The notes beneath the pieces are model-generated. The model ran no database searches. It worked only from the letters and a program-made list of their open reading frames with translations, and was not told where the DNA came from. A program made the translations under genes and the position numbers. A stretch of 64,000 bases of DNA from Emcibacter sp. Its GTDB lineage: Bacteria; Pseudomonadota; Alphaproteobacteria; Sphingomonadales; Emcibacteraceae. Positions 26,369 to 36,451 of the stretch are shown here, piece by piece. How positions within the stretch are numbered: position 1 is the stretch's first letter; the number at the start of each line of letters is the position of its first letter. The stretch is taken from positions 1 to 64,000 of the forward strand of contig JAJFIQ010000023.1 of the NCBI GenBank assembly GCA_021774785.1. Direction: 5' to 3'.

Positions 26369-28483
26369 ATGCATAGATTTGTTTTCTGTTTGGCGACAGT
26401 AATGGTTGCTTTGATTACGGGCAGTTGCAGTGAACAAGCAAACATATCTGATAAAACAGCCGGCTGGATAGATCATGACCGTTTGAAGAATCTTGCAAAT
26501 GAGCCCGGTAGCTGGCTGACAGGTGGCCGCGATTCAGGTCAGACGCATTATTCCCCCCTTGAACAGATCAACGATAAAAATGCTGAACAGCTAGGCTTTG
26601 CCTGGCAGTATTTCACAGATACGCACCGGGGTCTTGAAGCAACGCCCATATTTGTGGACGGGGTTCTTTATGTCACCGGGAATTGGGGGATTGTTTTTGC
26701 CATTGATGGTAAAACGGGTGAGGAAATCTGGACTTTTGACCCGGAGGTTCCCGGAAAATGGGCGCGCAATGCCTGTTGTGACGTGGTATCGCGTGGCCTG
26801 TCCGTATGGAAGGGCAGGGTTTATGCGGCTTCTCTTGATGGGCGTCTTTTTTCCCTTGATGCCGCAAATGGAAATGTGATTTGGCAGGTTGATACTTTTA
26901 CCGATAGGACAATTCCCTACACCATAACCGGCGCACCTAGAATTGCGGGCAAAAATGTTGTCATCGGTAATAGCGGTGCGGAATATGGCGTGCGGGGATA
27001 TGTAACCGCCTATGATCTGGAAACCGGAAAGCAGTCATGGCGCTTTTATACGGTCCCGGGTGACCCCAAAAAACCGTTTGAGCATCCTGAACTTGAAATG
27101 GCGTCCAAGACATGGGATCCCAACAGCCGCTGGGACGTTGGCGGCGGAGGTACGGCCTGGGATGCCATGGTCTATGATCCTGAGCTTAATCTGTTATATG
27201 TGGGAACTGGCAATGGTAGCCCCTGGGTCCAGACGGAACGCAGTCCGGGCGGGGGTGACAATCTGTTCCTGTCCAGCATTCTGGCCATAAACCCTGATAA
27301 CGGACGGCTGGCATGGCATTATCAGACCACACCCGGGGATAATTGGGATTATACTGCGACGCAGCCCATTATCCTGACGGACCTCACGATTGACGGAAAG
27401 AAGCGTAAAGTACTCATGCAGGCCCCAAAGAATGGCTTTTTTTATGTTCTTGATCGCGAGAGTGGGGAATTATTATCCGCAGAGAAATATGCGGCTGTCA
27501 CGTGGGCTAGTCATGTGGATATGACGACCGGCAAGCCACAGGTTTTGGCACAAGCCTATTATGATGATGAACAGAAGCTTATTCTTCCCAGTCCGGCTGG
27601 GGCGCATAACTGGCAACCTATGGCCTATAACCCCAATACGGGGCTTGTCTATATTCCGGCGATGAATGATCCGGCGATTTTCAAAAAGCGGGAGAATTTT
27701 GAATTTATCAAAGGGATAAATAATCAGGGGGCGCATTTTTCCGAGGGCACGATAACATCAGAAATTGGTGACTTTGATGCGGGGGAGGCTGGGGGATTTC
27801 TGCTGGCATGGGATCCGGTGAAGGCAGCCCCCGTTTGGAGGCATAGGTTAGGTGATTTCATATTCCATGGTGGCGTACTGACAACGGCGGGCAATCTGGT
27901 GATACAGGCAAGGGACGATGGTTTACTTGTGGTATATGCGGCTGATACGGGACAGGTTTTGCATAAAATACAGACCGGAAGCAGTATTCTGGCCGCTCCG
28001 CTTACATATACCATGGATGGCGAGCAATATATTGCGGTTATGGCAGGTTATGGCGGTGGGCCGTTCGGATATTTTCCGGTTGGTTCAGCGGTAGAGAAAT
28101 ATGGTAATGAGGGACGATTGATTGCCTTTAAAATAGGCGGGGGGGCCGTGCCGTTACCGGAAGAATTAGACCCCCTTGGCCCGATTCCCGAACCGCCTGT
28201 ACAAATCGTAAGGAAAGATTTTTTGGACGAAGGTGAAAAATTATTTGTTAAGGCATGCGGTGAATGTCATTGGAATATTAACGGTGGCTATCCCGATCTG
28301 CGGCGCATGTCACCGGAAGTTCACACTGCTTTCAAGGATATTGTTTTACATGGGCAGCGCGAGGACTTAGGCATGGCGGGTTTCGCAGATATACTTAGCG
28401 AGGAACAAGTTGAGGCCATATATTCATATCTCATCGAACTTTCAAACATATCTTACAAGAAACAGCAGGCTACTACCGATTAA
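26369..28483 (+). CDS. PQQ-dependent alcohol dehydrogenase with cytochrome c domain
   Basis: A 704-residue quinohaemoprotein. A lipobox-like ITGSC at the end of the signal sequence suggests a lipid-anchored periplasmic enzyme. Residues about 35-590 form the eight-bladed PQQ propeller, with the vicinal cysteine pair in ARNACCDVVSRG and the calcium/catalytic GDNWDYTATQP. The C-terminal cytochrome c carries Cys630, Cys633 and His634 in the haem motif CGECH. It oxidises an alcohol in the periplasm and passes electrons through haem c to the respiratory chain. The substrate is unknown, and PQQ synthesis genes are not in view. It ends overlapping the convergent truncated haemoglobin gene by eleven bases. 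Confidence 0.93.
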   Translation: MHRFVFCLATVMVALITGSCSEQANISDKTAGWIDHDRLKNLANEPGSWLTGGRDSGQTHYSPLEQINDKNAEQLGFAWQYFTDTHRGLEATPIFVDGVLYVTGNWGIVFAIDGKTGEEIWTFDPEVPGKWARNACCDVVSRGLSVWKGRVYAASLDGRLFSLDAANGNVIWQVDTFTDRTIPYTITGAPRIAGKNVVIGNSGAEYGVRGYVTAYDLETGKQSWRFYTVPGDPKKPFEHPELEMASKTWDPNSRWDVGGGGTAWDAMVYDPELNLLYVGTGNGSPWVQTERSPGGGDNLFLSSILAINPDNGRLAWHYQTTPGDNWDYTATQPIILTDLTIDGKKRKVLMQAPKNGFFYVLDRESGELLSAEKYAAVTWASHVDMTTGKPQVLAQAYYDDEQKLILPSPAGAHNWQPMAYNPNTGLVYIPAMNDPAIFKKRENFEFIKGINNQGAHFSEGTITSEIGDFDAGEAGGFLLAWDPVKAAPVWRHRLGDFIFHGGVLTTAGNLVIQARDDGLLVVYAADTGQVLHKIQTGSSILAAPLTYTMDGEQYIAVMAGYGGGPFGYFPVGSAVEKYGNEGRLIAFKIGGGAVPLPEELDPLGPIPEPPVQIVRKDFLDEGEKLFVKACGECHWNINGGYPDLRRMSPEVHTAFKDIVLHGQREDLGMAGFADILSEEQVEAIYSYLIELSNISYKKQQATTD

Positions 28484-28838
28484 GAACAGGATTGCGCAGG
28501 CCTTCTACAGCGCCAAGTATCTGAGCGATGAAATTTCCCGGTACATTCAATTCTTCCAGTGTTTCTTTCAATAACTGTCCGACTGTATCAAAATGACCGT
28601 CGTTTAGACCTCTTTCCGTGAGATGGGAATGAGAGCTGCGCATATAGTCAGATGAGTTTCCGGCCTGACCCGTCATCAGGAGTGTTAGAAATTTCTTCAT
28701 CTTACTCCGCTGTTTTGGCATATCAATATCCTCGAAGAATGGGTCGAGTGAGTTTTCATGGGAAATTTTAGTATAAAAGAGGTCAACCGCAGCATTTACA
28801 GCAGGCTCACCACCAATATCGGAGTATAATGTTTTCAT
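28473..28838 (-). CDS. group 1 truncated haemoglobin
   Basis: A 121-residue group 1 (trHbN-type) globin: MKTLYSDIGGEPAVNAAVDL, then FFEDIDMPKQRSKMKKFLTL and the proximal-His region MRSSHSHL, which should contain the haem-ligating His. The likely role is O2 or NO binding and detoxification. I take the ATG at 28838, which has GAAAGG eight bases upstream; the reading five codons longer uses a TTG inside that binding site. The gene is single and convergent with the PQQ dehydrogenase. Confidence 0.93.
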   Translation of the reverse strand: MKTLYSDIGGEPAVNAAVDLFYTKISHENSLDPFFEDIDMPKQRSKMKKFLTLLMTGQAGNSSDYMRSSHSHLTERGLNDGHFDTVGQLLKETLEELNVPGNFIAQILGAVEGLRNPVLNR

Positions 28839-28974
28839 GTCACAACCTTTCAATAAATTAATATTAGTTATATATAATTTAGAAATTTTTAATAAAAGGT
28901 TAAGTTGTATAAAAATATTTTAAAACGCAATAGTTGAATAATATTTTGAGGAACATTAGCCTGCTTTGTGAAGA

Positions 28975-29014
28975 GCAATAAAGAAAACGCGCCGCAGTTT
29001 CACCGCGACGCGTT
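28975..29014 (-). terminator. rho-independent terminator of the cold-shock gene
   Basis: On the minus strand a 12-pair stem (two wobbles) with loop TGAAA (29014 to 28986) is followed by a T-rich tail TTCTTTATT. It lies 64 bases behind the cold-shock gene. Confidence 0.85.
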
Positions 29015-29077
29015 CTTTAAATAAACGCCTCTATAATAAATCTAGAGGGACGAAAGAGCAATAAAGACGATTAGTCT

Positions 29078-29284
29078 TTAGTCAACAAGCTGAACGCTTG
29101 CTGCTGCTTCTTTGCCTCTGTTTTCTGCTACTTCGTAGCTGACTTTTTGTCCATCATCTAATTGACGAATGCCGGATTTTTCCAGTTCTGTGATGTGTAC
29201 GAATACATCTTTGCCGCCTTCATCTGGTGCGATAAAGCCATACCCTTTATTTGTGTTAAACCATTTAACTGTGCCAGTAGCCAT
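29078..29284 (-). CDS. cold-shock domain protein
   Basis: A 68-residue single CSD protein with both RNA-binding motifs: KGYGFIAP (RNP1) and VFVHI (RNP2). Start MATGTVKWFNTNKGYGFI and length match CspA-type RNA chaperones that bind single-stranded nucleic acids and melt RNA structure. GGAAG lies before the ATG. A leader of about 150 bases with hairpins stands upstream, as in cold-induced csp mRNAs, and a strong terminator follows, so the gene is its own transcript. Confidence 0.95.
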   Translation of the reverse strand: MATGTVKWFNTNKGYGFIAPDEGGKDVFVHITELEKSGIRQLDDGQKVSYEVAENRGKEAAASVQLVD

Positions 29285-29469
29285 TTTTAAGCTTCCTTAG
29301 TGTAGTGTCTGTATATAATTTCCCTGGGTTCTTACCCAGGACATTCAAGAGTTCGTAAAGTCCGGTCATTGAAGCTCTAGAAACAGACAGTAGGAACCTA
29401 TTAGCGGCCCAACCCCTAAAAGGGGCTCTGTGAAGAATTCTATTTTATATCCTCAAAAAGGAGAATCAA
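29285..29469 (-). promoter_or_regulatory. cold-shock gene promoter and long structured leader
   Basis: On the minus strand, TTGATT (29469-29464) and TAAAAT (29447-29442) with a 16-base spacer form a plausible sigma70 promoter, putting the RNA start near 29436 and the leader near 150 bases. The leader contains the hairpins CCCCTTTTAGGGG near 29411-29424 and CCTGGGT-AAGA-ACCCAGG (29340-29323). The same length and layout as the E. coli cspA leader suggests temperature-controlled RNA folding. From here to 29603 I see nothing else. Confidence 0.5.
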
Positions 29470-29603
29470 CGTAACTCAATATATGCTTGTATGTTAGATG
29501 TGCTAAAAAATCAATCTAATATTTTGAATTTGTTGCTGAAATTAGGTTTACGAGTAGTTTTTCCGAACTTTGTACAGTCTAACTAAGTAATATATAAACC
29601 AAC

Positions 29604-30776
29604 TTACAGGGAAGACCAGTTCTTCATCCAGCCTTCTATTTCTCTTGCGGGCATTGGTCTTCCCATCCAGTACCCTTGTCCTTGATCGCAGCCCAGTTCG
29701 CACAGGATGTTCCATATATTTTTGTTTTCAATACCTTCAGCTACAACATGCATCCCAAGCTTATGGGCCAGCAGAATAGAAACCTCTACGATAGTACGAC
29801 ATTCTTGATCCCGGTCCAGTTTGCTGACAAATATCCTGTCAATCTTTAGTTCTGAGAAGGGCGCCCGTACAAGTTGCTGGAGTGAGGAATGCCCTATTCC
29901 AAAGTCATCTATGGCTAGGTTAAAGCCTTTCATGCGCAGACGGGCGAGAATATCCATATATCGTGTGACATCGGACATTATGGCTGTTTCTGTAACTTCT
30001 ATCATGATTTTTGATATGTCAGCGCCCATTTCAATGGTGTAAGTCGCCATTTTTTTTGGTAAATCAAGATCATCGAATATTTTTGGTGAAAAATTAATGG
30101 ACATTTGCAAGTCAAGGCCATCGCGTTTCCATATGCCCAGTTGTTTGATGGCTGCTTTGGATGTATAAACAGTAACATCATTTATCAGGTCACTCGTCTC
30201 GGCCAAGGGAATAAAATAACTGGCTGGTATCTCTCCTTTGGTGGGATGTTTCCATCTTAGAAGTGCTTCTACGCCGATGACTTTGCGACTGGTAAGGTTT
30301 ATTTGCGGCTGATAAACCACAGAAACATCTTCATTCTCCAGAGCTTGACGTAATTCGTCCTGAGAGGGTAAATCATGCTTTTCGGTATCTTTGGTGTCTG
30401 ACCGTAGGATATGACGTGACAGAACTGTTTCTAGTTCTTCTGCCCGAAATGGCTTTTGAAGTATTCCTAGCACTGTCATGCCTTGCTGTAGAGCAAGTTT
30501 TTGAGCCGAATGAAGCACGCTTGTGTCCTTACCACTCATGAATATTATTGAAGCATGACTTTCGTTTTCATAGAGGAAACGCAATAACTCTATGCCATCA
30601 ATGCCAGGCATGAATAAATCAAGCACTATGACATTAATATCAATATTGTATAACATGGCAAATTCTTCGGAGTTATCTGTAGATAACACCTCGAAATCCA
30701 TTTGTTCAGCCACTTCTGCCACAAATTCCGCAAAATCGGTTTCATCATCAACAACCAGAAGCTTTATCCTATTCAT
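29604..30776 (-). CDS. response regulator with EAL phosphodiesterase domain
   Basis: A 390-residue REC-EAL protein. The receiver domain (1-120) has the acidic pair at D10/D11, the phosphorylation site Asp53 in VIVLDLFMPG and Lys108 in LQKPF. The EAL domain (about 140-385) has EALLRW (170-175), SINFSP, EVTETAIM, AIDDFG, LKIDRIFV, VVAEGIE and CDQGQGYWMGRP, so the metal- and substrate-binding residues needed to hydrolyse cyclic di-GMP appear complete. It starts three bases behind the hybrid histidine kinase gene and is almost certainly its output partner, adjusting c-di-GMP according to the kinase signal. Confidence 0.93.
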   Translation of the reverse strand: MNRIKLLVVDDETDFAEFVAEVAEQMDFEVLSTDNSEEFAMLYNIDINVIVLDLFMPGIDGIELLRFLYENESHASIIFMSGKDTSVLHSAQKLALQQGMTVLGILQKPFRAEELETVLSRHILRSDTKDTEKHDLPSQDELRQALENEDVSVVYQPQINLTSRKVIGVEALLRWKHPTKGEIPASYFIPLAETSDLINDVTVYTSKAAIKQLGIWKRDGLDLQMSINFSPKIFDDLDLPKKMATYTIEMGADISKIMIEVTETAIMSDVTRYMDILARLRMKGFNLAIDDFGIGHSSLQQLVRAPFSELKIDRIFVSKLDRDQECRTIVEVSILLAHKLGMHVVAEGIENKNIWNILCELGCDQGQGYWMGRPMPAREIEGWMKNWSSL

Positions 30777-30779
30777 GGC

Positions 30780-33700
30780 CTAGTCCTCATCATCCAGTGT
30801 TTCCCGAATTCGATTGGCTAGCTCAAAACCACGGTAAGGTTTCGTGATCATTTTTTTACCCCATTTCTCTAATTCATCAGAGTTCTGCATTTTACCGGCA
30901 AAACCGGACGTCAATAATATTTTCACTTCTGGGTGAGTCTTGCTTATGGTATCCGCTAAATCAAAACCATTGAGTGACCCTGCCATGACTATATCTGAAA
31001 ACAGGAGATCAATGTTATTATGCTCAAGAATTTGAAGTGCTTCGTCTGAATTATAAGCGCAATTTGTAGTGTATCCTAATTCCTCCAAAATATTCTTTGC
31101 AATAAAGGTCAGTTCCTCTTCATCATCTACGATCAAGATATTCTCTGTACCGCCTTGTATCACTTCGTCAACTTTGGCGGCATGTTCCATTCGTTCTGCC
31201 ATACTCAGTGACCGGGGCAGGTATATTCTGAAGGTAGTGCCGATTCCTACTTCCGAGTAAACGGAAATATGTCCTTTGGTTCTTTGGATGAAGCCATATA
31301 CCATCGCCAATCCAAGGCCGGTGCCTTTATCTTTTTCTTTAGTTGTAAAAAAGGGATCAAAGATTTTTGCTGTAACATTTTTCGCCATCCCGATACCCGT
31401 GTCGCTTATGGTAATTTCCACATATTCACCCGGCTCAAGCTTGTCTTCATACTCTGTAATAGATCGATTAATTATCTTATTCTGGGTTTCAACGATTAAG
31501 CGCCCCCCATGTGGCATAGCGTCGCGGGCGTTGAGCGAGAGATTGATCAGCATATCCTCAAAGTCACCGGTATTAAGTTCCACCATCCACAGGTCATCGG
31601 CCAGAACTGTCTCCAGCGTAATTTTGCTGGTCAGTGACTTACCCACCAAATCTTCCAGACCTTTGATAACTTTGTTGACATTGGCAGGACTGCCGACTTC
31701 TGGTGCCTGATGGGAAAAATTTAACAGCCGACGCGTTAATGAAGACCCACGAAGAGCAGCGTTTTGTGCTTTTTCCAATAGGCTCTGTAGCTTGCTTCCC
31801 TCTTCGACCTTACGCTTCATCAGGTCAAGATTGCCGATAATGACACCTAGCAGATTGTTAAAATCATGGGCAATACCGCCAGCTAATTCACCGACAGCTT
31901 CCATTTTATGTGATCTGCGCAAATGGTCTTCAAGTTGTTTACGTTCCGTAATATCTTCCTTGGCTGCTAGAAAATGGGTGATCGTACCGTCTTCAGCCGT
32001 GATGGGTGAAATGGAAGCGGATTCCCAGAATAGGCTGCCATCTTTTTTTCTGTTATGGAAATCGCCACGCCATTCCTTGCCAGCGGTAATGGTATTCCAT
32101 AGGTCTGTATATTCTTCGTTTGAGGTATAGCCTGTTTTTAGAAAGCGGGGGTTTTTGCCCATAACTTCTTTTGCGGAATAACCGGTGGTATGTTCGAATT
32201 TCGGATTGACATATTCTATGGCGCCTTTGGTATTTGTAATTACGATGGAAGCTGGACTTTGTTCCACGGCACTTGACAGTTTTCTTAATTCATCCTCAAT
32301 CAACTTATGTTTGGTGATATCCTGAACCATGGAGGCTGCGCCAATTGAATGACCATTTTCATCAATTAACGGGGTATTGAACCATTCGCAAATGATGATC
32401 CGGCCATCCTTAGTCACATTTTCATTGATACTATGGGTACCCCCGGTCTGCAGCATCAATTTTTTGACAACTTCGGACATTTCACTGCTGAGCTTTTTAG
32501 AGACCAGTAGTTCTACCCCGTGTTTCCCCAACGCTTCTTTTTGTGTATAGCCAAAAATTTCTTCAGCAGCGGGGTTCCACTGTATGCAGGTCATATTATT
32601 ATCCCATGAGATAACACCAAGGGGTGACCTTTCTTGATGCAGGGAAAGACGTTCTTCGCTCTCTCTACGGGCTGTTTCTGCCATTTTAAGTTCAGTGATA
32701 TCAATGATGCTTACGGGGACATTTTTAAAGTCTTCATCCGTTTCCGGTATTTGAAAAGTGATGATGGCATTAATGGGTTTACCATCAAGTGTTTGAAAAT
32801 CTGCCTCAGACCGAAATACTTTCTTTTTATCCCAAATGGCGCATAATTCATCGGTGAAAATTTTAATGGCGTTTTCGCCGAATGTTTTGTTGATATCATT
32901 GATAAATGAGTCGCCTGTTTTTGCACCAAACAAATCCAACGTAGCCTTGTTGACTTGAATCACCTTAACCAGTGCCGTCATATCCCAGGCTAATTTCTCG
33001 TTATCTTCCAGATATTTGGAAAGATCCTTCACACCATCTTTACGTAATTTGTTCAGGGCTGCTACAACTTCCGTCAAATCTTCGTTCCATATGGAAACTT
33101 CTGCATTTTCGAATAAACTTTTAAAGCGGCCTTCACTATGCCTTAGTTCATTTTCTGTTTCTTTTAGGTCAGTGACATTCATTATGCTGAATGGGATGCT
33201 TTTGAAATCTTCTTTTTTTTCAGGTATTTGAAATGAAATAATTACATCAATGCTTTTGCCTACGGGTGTAATGTAATTGACTTCGGAGCGGAAGACTTGT
33301 TCTTTATCCCAAATGGCACATAACTCGTCAATGAAAACGTCTATGGCTCCAGGTCCAAAGGTATCACGGACAGGGCCGAAGAAATTTTTAAGTTTTTTGG
33401 TGCCAAATAGCGTCAACATGGCATCATTGACATGAATGACCTTAACCAGGTCTGCCAAGCTCCAGGCTGCTTCTCTATTATTCTCCAGATACTCACGAAG
33501 GTTTGTTACGCCCCTATCACGCAATTCGTCCAGTTCCCTTATAACTCCGGATAAGTCTTCATTGCACATGGCAACTTCGGCATTTTCGAAAAGTCCTTTG
33601 AAGCGCTCTTCACTCTCGTATAGTGATTGTTGTATAGCATAATCTTTGGTGACATCACGAAATACAAGAACCACACCGGTAATATCGCCATCATCATCCC

Positions 33701-34919
33701 GAATAGGAGCGGCAGAGTCAGAAATTTGATGTTCATCACCATGCTTTGCAATCAGAATAGTGTGATTGGCAAGACCTACGACCCTACCACTTCCAAGTAC
33801 GGTGTTTACCGGGTTGTGTGTCGTTTCTCTTGTGGTGGCATTTATGATATGGAACACTTGGTTTAGTGGCTTGCCTTCTGCGTCAGCTATTTGCCAACCA
33901 GTCAACTTTTCTGCAACGGGATTCATGCGTGTCACATTGCCGTAGATATCGGTTGCAATAAGCGCATCACCGATAGAGTTCAGGGTAGTTCGAAGACTTT
34001 GCTCGTTATTTTTTAATTCAAATTCAATCTGAATTCTGGCCTCAACCATTTGGTTAAAAGCTTCATTCAGATTTCCAATCTCGTCGCCCCTTTCAACAAT
34101 AGCGCGTTGATTTAATTCACCCTGCAGAATTCGTTGTGTGATATTCGATAGCGATACAATTGGTTTGACGAATTTTATTCTGAAATAGAAGAACGTCATC
34201 AGGCAAAAAACTATCGTTGCACCGATCAAAAGAGAGGTAATCGTCCAGTATAATTTTTCTTTAGCTTTATTCTCATTTATTAAATTCAGTATTCGCTCAT
34301 TGATCAGTTGGTTGAACTCTCTTAAGGGCCGCATTATTTCTGCTTTGGCTACATGGTATTGCGGGTTATGGAGTATTTCATGGGCGAACACAGGGTCTGG
34401 GGTGCGGTGAATGGTAAGTTCACCAGCCTCATCCACAAATAACCCTTTCATAGCTCCAAAGGCAATTTTCTCTACATTAGAGAGCGTATCTGACCGTAAC
34501 TTAGCCTGTTTTAATATATTCAATTCCTGATCACTTATGCCCGCCTGTTTCATCAGGGTCAAAAGCGAAACAGCATCCCCAACAGGTGATTTATTATTTT
34601 CTTTTGCGGTCACGAAGTCCCAGTATGAAACTTCATAATTTGTTGGGCGTGGTTTTTCCCCATTCCTAATGGCTAGAATTTCGTAATAATATTGTTCGTA
34701 AATAGTATCGCCGGTTATTACATAGGTTCTGGCCATTCTGGTCAAATCATCGGACGTGTTGCGCAGTTGATTGGCAAGTTTGTATGACTGATGTAATTGT
34801 TTTTCTGCCTCTAGGATTTGTTTTCGGCTGTTGGCTAAATAGTTCATTGAGACGACAATTGCGCAGAGCAGACTGAAGATTATAAAAAAAATAAAAAAGA
34901 TACGGGTGGCTATATTCAT
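30780..34919 (-). CDS. hybrid sensor histidine kinase with five PAS domains
   Basis: A 1379-residue inner-membrane kinase. Order: membrane segment (about 7-27), a periplasmic sensor of about 200 residues, second segment (about 229-250), HAMP (about 252-305), PAS1 (SLRTTLNSIGDALIATD), PAS2 (from about 433), PAS3 (from about 596), PAS4 (from about 753) and PAS5 (from about 880), then HisKA with GGIAHDFNN (His near 1016), HATPase (NLSLNARDAM, DTGIGM, GTGLGLAMVYG) and a C-terminal receiver with SDIVMAG (Asp near 1310). PAS2 and PAS3 are duplicates of each other (RFKGLFENAEVA and RFKSLFENAEVS starts). The intramolecular receiver passes phosphate through a phosphotransfer step or competes with the REC-EAL partner. 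AGAGG precedes the ATG. Confidence 0.93.
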   Translation of the reverse strand: MNIATRIFFIFFIIFSLLCAIVVSMNYLANSRKQILEAEKQLHQSYKLANQLRNTSDDLTRMARTYVITGDTIYEQYYYEILAIRNGEKPRPTNYEVSYWDFVTAKENNKSPVGDAVSLLTLMKQAGISDQELNILKQAKLRSDTLSNVEKIAFGAMKGLFVDEAGELTIHRTPDPVFAHEILHNPQYHVAKAEIMRPLREFNQLINERILNLINENKAKEKLYWTITSLLIGATIVFCLMTFFYFRIKFVKPIVSLSNITQRILQGELNQRAIVERGDEIGNLNEAFNQMVEARIQIEFELKNNEQSLRTTLNSIGDALIATDIYGNVTRMNPVAEKLTGWQIADAEGKPLNQVFHIINATTRETTHNPVNTVLGSGRVVGLANHTILIAKHGDEHQISDSAAPIRDDDGDITGVVLVFRDVTKDYAIQQSLYESEERFKGLFENAEVAMCNEDLSGVIRELDELRDRGVTNLREYLENNREAAWSLADLVKVIHVNDAMLTLFGTKKLKNFFGPVRDTFGPGAIDVFIDELCAIWDKEQVFRSEVNYITPVGKSIDVIISFQIPEKKEDFKSIPFSIMNVTDLKETENELRHSEGRFKSLFENAEVSIWNEDLTEVVAALNKLRKDGVKDLSKYLEDNEKLAWDMTALVKVIQVNKATLDLFGAKTGDSFINDINKTFGENAIKIFTDELCAIWDKKKVFRSEADFQTLDGKPINAIITFQIPETDEDFKNVPVSIIDITELKMAETARRESEERLSLHQERSPLGVISWDNNMTCIQWNPAAEEIFGYTQKEALGKHGVELLVSKKLSSEMSEVVKKLMLQTGGTHSINENVTKDGRIIICEWFNTPLIDENGHSIGAASMVQDITKHKLIEDELRKLSSAVEQSPASIVITNTKGAIEYVNPKFEHTTGYSAKEVMGKNPRFLKTGYTSNEEYTDLWNTITAGKEWRGDFHNRKKDGSLFWESASISPITAEDGTITHFLAAKEDITERKQLEDHLRRSHKMEAVGELAGGIAHDFNNLLGVIIGNLDLMKRKVEEGSKLQSLLEKAQNAALRGSSLTRRLLNFSHQAPEVGSPANVNKVIKGLEDLVGKSLTSKITLETVLADDLWMVELNTGDFEDMLINLSLNARDAMPHGGRLIVETQNKIINRSITEYEDKLEPGEYVEITISDTGIGMAKNVTAKIFDPFFTTKEKDKGTGLGLAMVYGFIQRTKGHISVYSEVGIGTTFRIYLPRSLSMAERMEHAAKVDEVIQGGTENILIVDDEEELTFIAKNILEELGYTTNCAYNSDEALQILEHNNIDLLFSDIVMAGSLNGFDLADTISKTHPEVKILLTSGFAGKMQNSDELEKWGKKMITKPYRGFELANRIRETLDDED

Positions 34920-35094
34920 ATATACCTCTGATATTATTTTAAGGTGACCCTGATAGTATGTCCATGATCATGCCAGTGGCATTGATAAAAAACACGGGTC
35001 AACGTATTATTTCAAGTAAAATGCTATACGTGCCGATTTCATTATCATATAGAAAAAAATAAACTTAAGGAAAAAATATAGAATAATGCGTAAT

Positions 35095-36285
35095 TTAATG
35101 CATTGCTCTATTGATAAGAAGGCGATGGCTGACCCAGCTAGCTATTCCCATCAGGCAAATGCCGATAGCCATGGGAAGCTGTGTCATGTTGAAACTATGG
35201 GCAACCATAAGGCCGACAAAGGCAGCAAAGCTATTTTGGCCAAATCCAGCCAGTGAGGAGGCAGCTCCAACCATCTTGGGAAATGGACCAATTAACCCCG
35301 CCAATGCGCTTGGAAAGGCCATTCCCAATCCTATCATATAGAGGATCATTGGCCCTAAAATAGCCGCCACCTGAGTTGCGGATAATATCGCCAAAACCAG
35401 CATTATAATGCCAGCTACGGCACATGTTATTGTTCCGGCACCGACGATACGGACTATGCCGATCGTCCCTACAATACGCCCCCCCAATTGAGTTCCGATC
35501 ATATAACCTGCAACGGCGGCGGCAAAGCAATAACCAAACTGATCTGCGCTTAGACCCAATATATCGATAAAAACAAAAGCAGATCCGGAAATGAAGGAGA
35601 ACAGCCCACTATAGCTAAAGGTCGCAATCAACAGATAGCCGGTATAGTGGCGATCCTTTATAAGAGTAGCAAAATTGCGCAATGTCTGTCTTGGGTGGAT
35701 GGCATGGGGGTCTTTATGGTGATTGGTTTCCTGTAATATGAATATTATGCCAAGGACGCATAGGCCACCAAATATTGCCAATATGGCGAAACTGGCCTGC
35801 CAGCCGTATATGATCGTCAAATAGCCGCCAATGATCGGACCCAATGCCGGGGCTACAGCCATAGCGGTTCCCATGTAAGACAGGATTTTAGCTGAGCGTG
35901 ATTGCCCGTATATATCCCGAACCATGCTCCGTGCCAGAATAACGCCGGCACATCCACCAATGGCCTGTAAAACGCGGCCCGTAATTAAAATTTCAATCTC
36001 TGGCGCAATTAGGCACACAACAGATCCGAATAAATAAATTAACGTACCAATGAGAATAATTGGTTTGCGGCCAAAACGATCAGACAGCGGTCCATAAAAA
36101 AGCTGACATACGGCAAATACCACCATGTAAACGCTGAGTGTGAGCTGTACGGTAGGCACATCAGTATGGTAGAAAGCCTGAATAGAGGGCAGGGCGGGCA
36201 GATATAAGTCTGTTGTAATTGGACCAAGAGCCGTCAGCATGGTTAACAAAATAACCACAATCAATGTATCAGGCCTCAAACCCAT
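35095..36285 (-). CDS. Bcr/CflA family multidrug efflux transporter
   Basis: A 396-residue major facilitator of the Bcr/CflA (DHA1) group with about twelve membrane segments. The start MGLRPDTLIVVILLTMLTAL, the segment 1 signature GPITTDLYLPALPSI and the loop 2-3 motif GPLSDRFGRKPIIL are characteristic. Members export antibiotics such as bicyclomycin, or sulfonamides and small metabolites. I use the ATG at 36285, which gives the usual family length; a GTG at 36354 would add 23 residues without family similarity. Neither start has a strong binding site. It is divergent from rhlE. Confidence 0.9.
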   Translation of the reverse strand: MGLRPDTLIVVILLTMLTALGPITTDLYLPALPSIQAFYHTDVPTVQLTLSVYMVVFAVCQLFYGPLSDRFGRKPIILIGTLIYLFGSVVCLIAPEIEILITGRVLQAIGGCAGVILARSMVRDIYGQSRSAKILSYMGTAMAVAPALGPIIGGYLTIIYGWQASFAILAIFGGLCVLGIIFILQETNHHKDPHAIHPRQTLRNFATLIKDRHYTGYLLIATFSYSGLFSFISGSAFVFIDILGLSADQFGYCFAAAVAGYMIGTQLGGRIVGTIGIVRIVGAGTITCAVAGIIMLVLAILSATQVAAILGPMILYMIGLGMAFPSALAGLIGPFPKMVGAASSLAGFGQNSFAAFVGLMVAHSFNMTQLPMAIGICLMGIASWVSHRLLINRAMH

Positions 36286-36451
36286 AAAATTAATCCACTT
36301 TTCTGACGTGTCAAAATATGCCCTAATTAATACATGTTTGAGTATGAAGGACACTTGCCACTCTTGATTCCCTCGTATATATACCCCTGTATGTCAAAGG
36401 AATGCATTATAATTATGCATTCACGGCCTTACAGACTGGAAAATATACATA

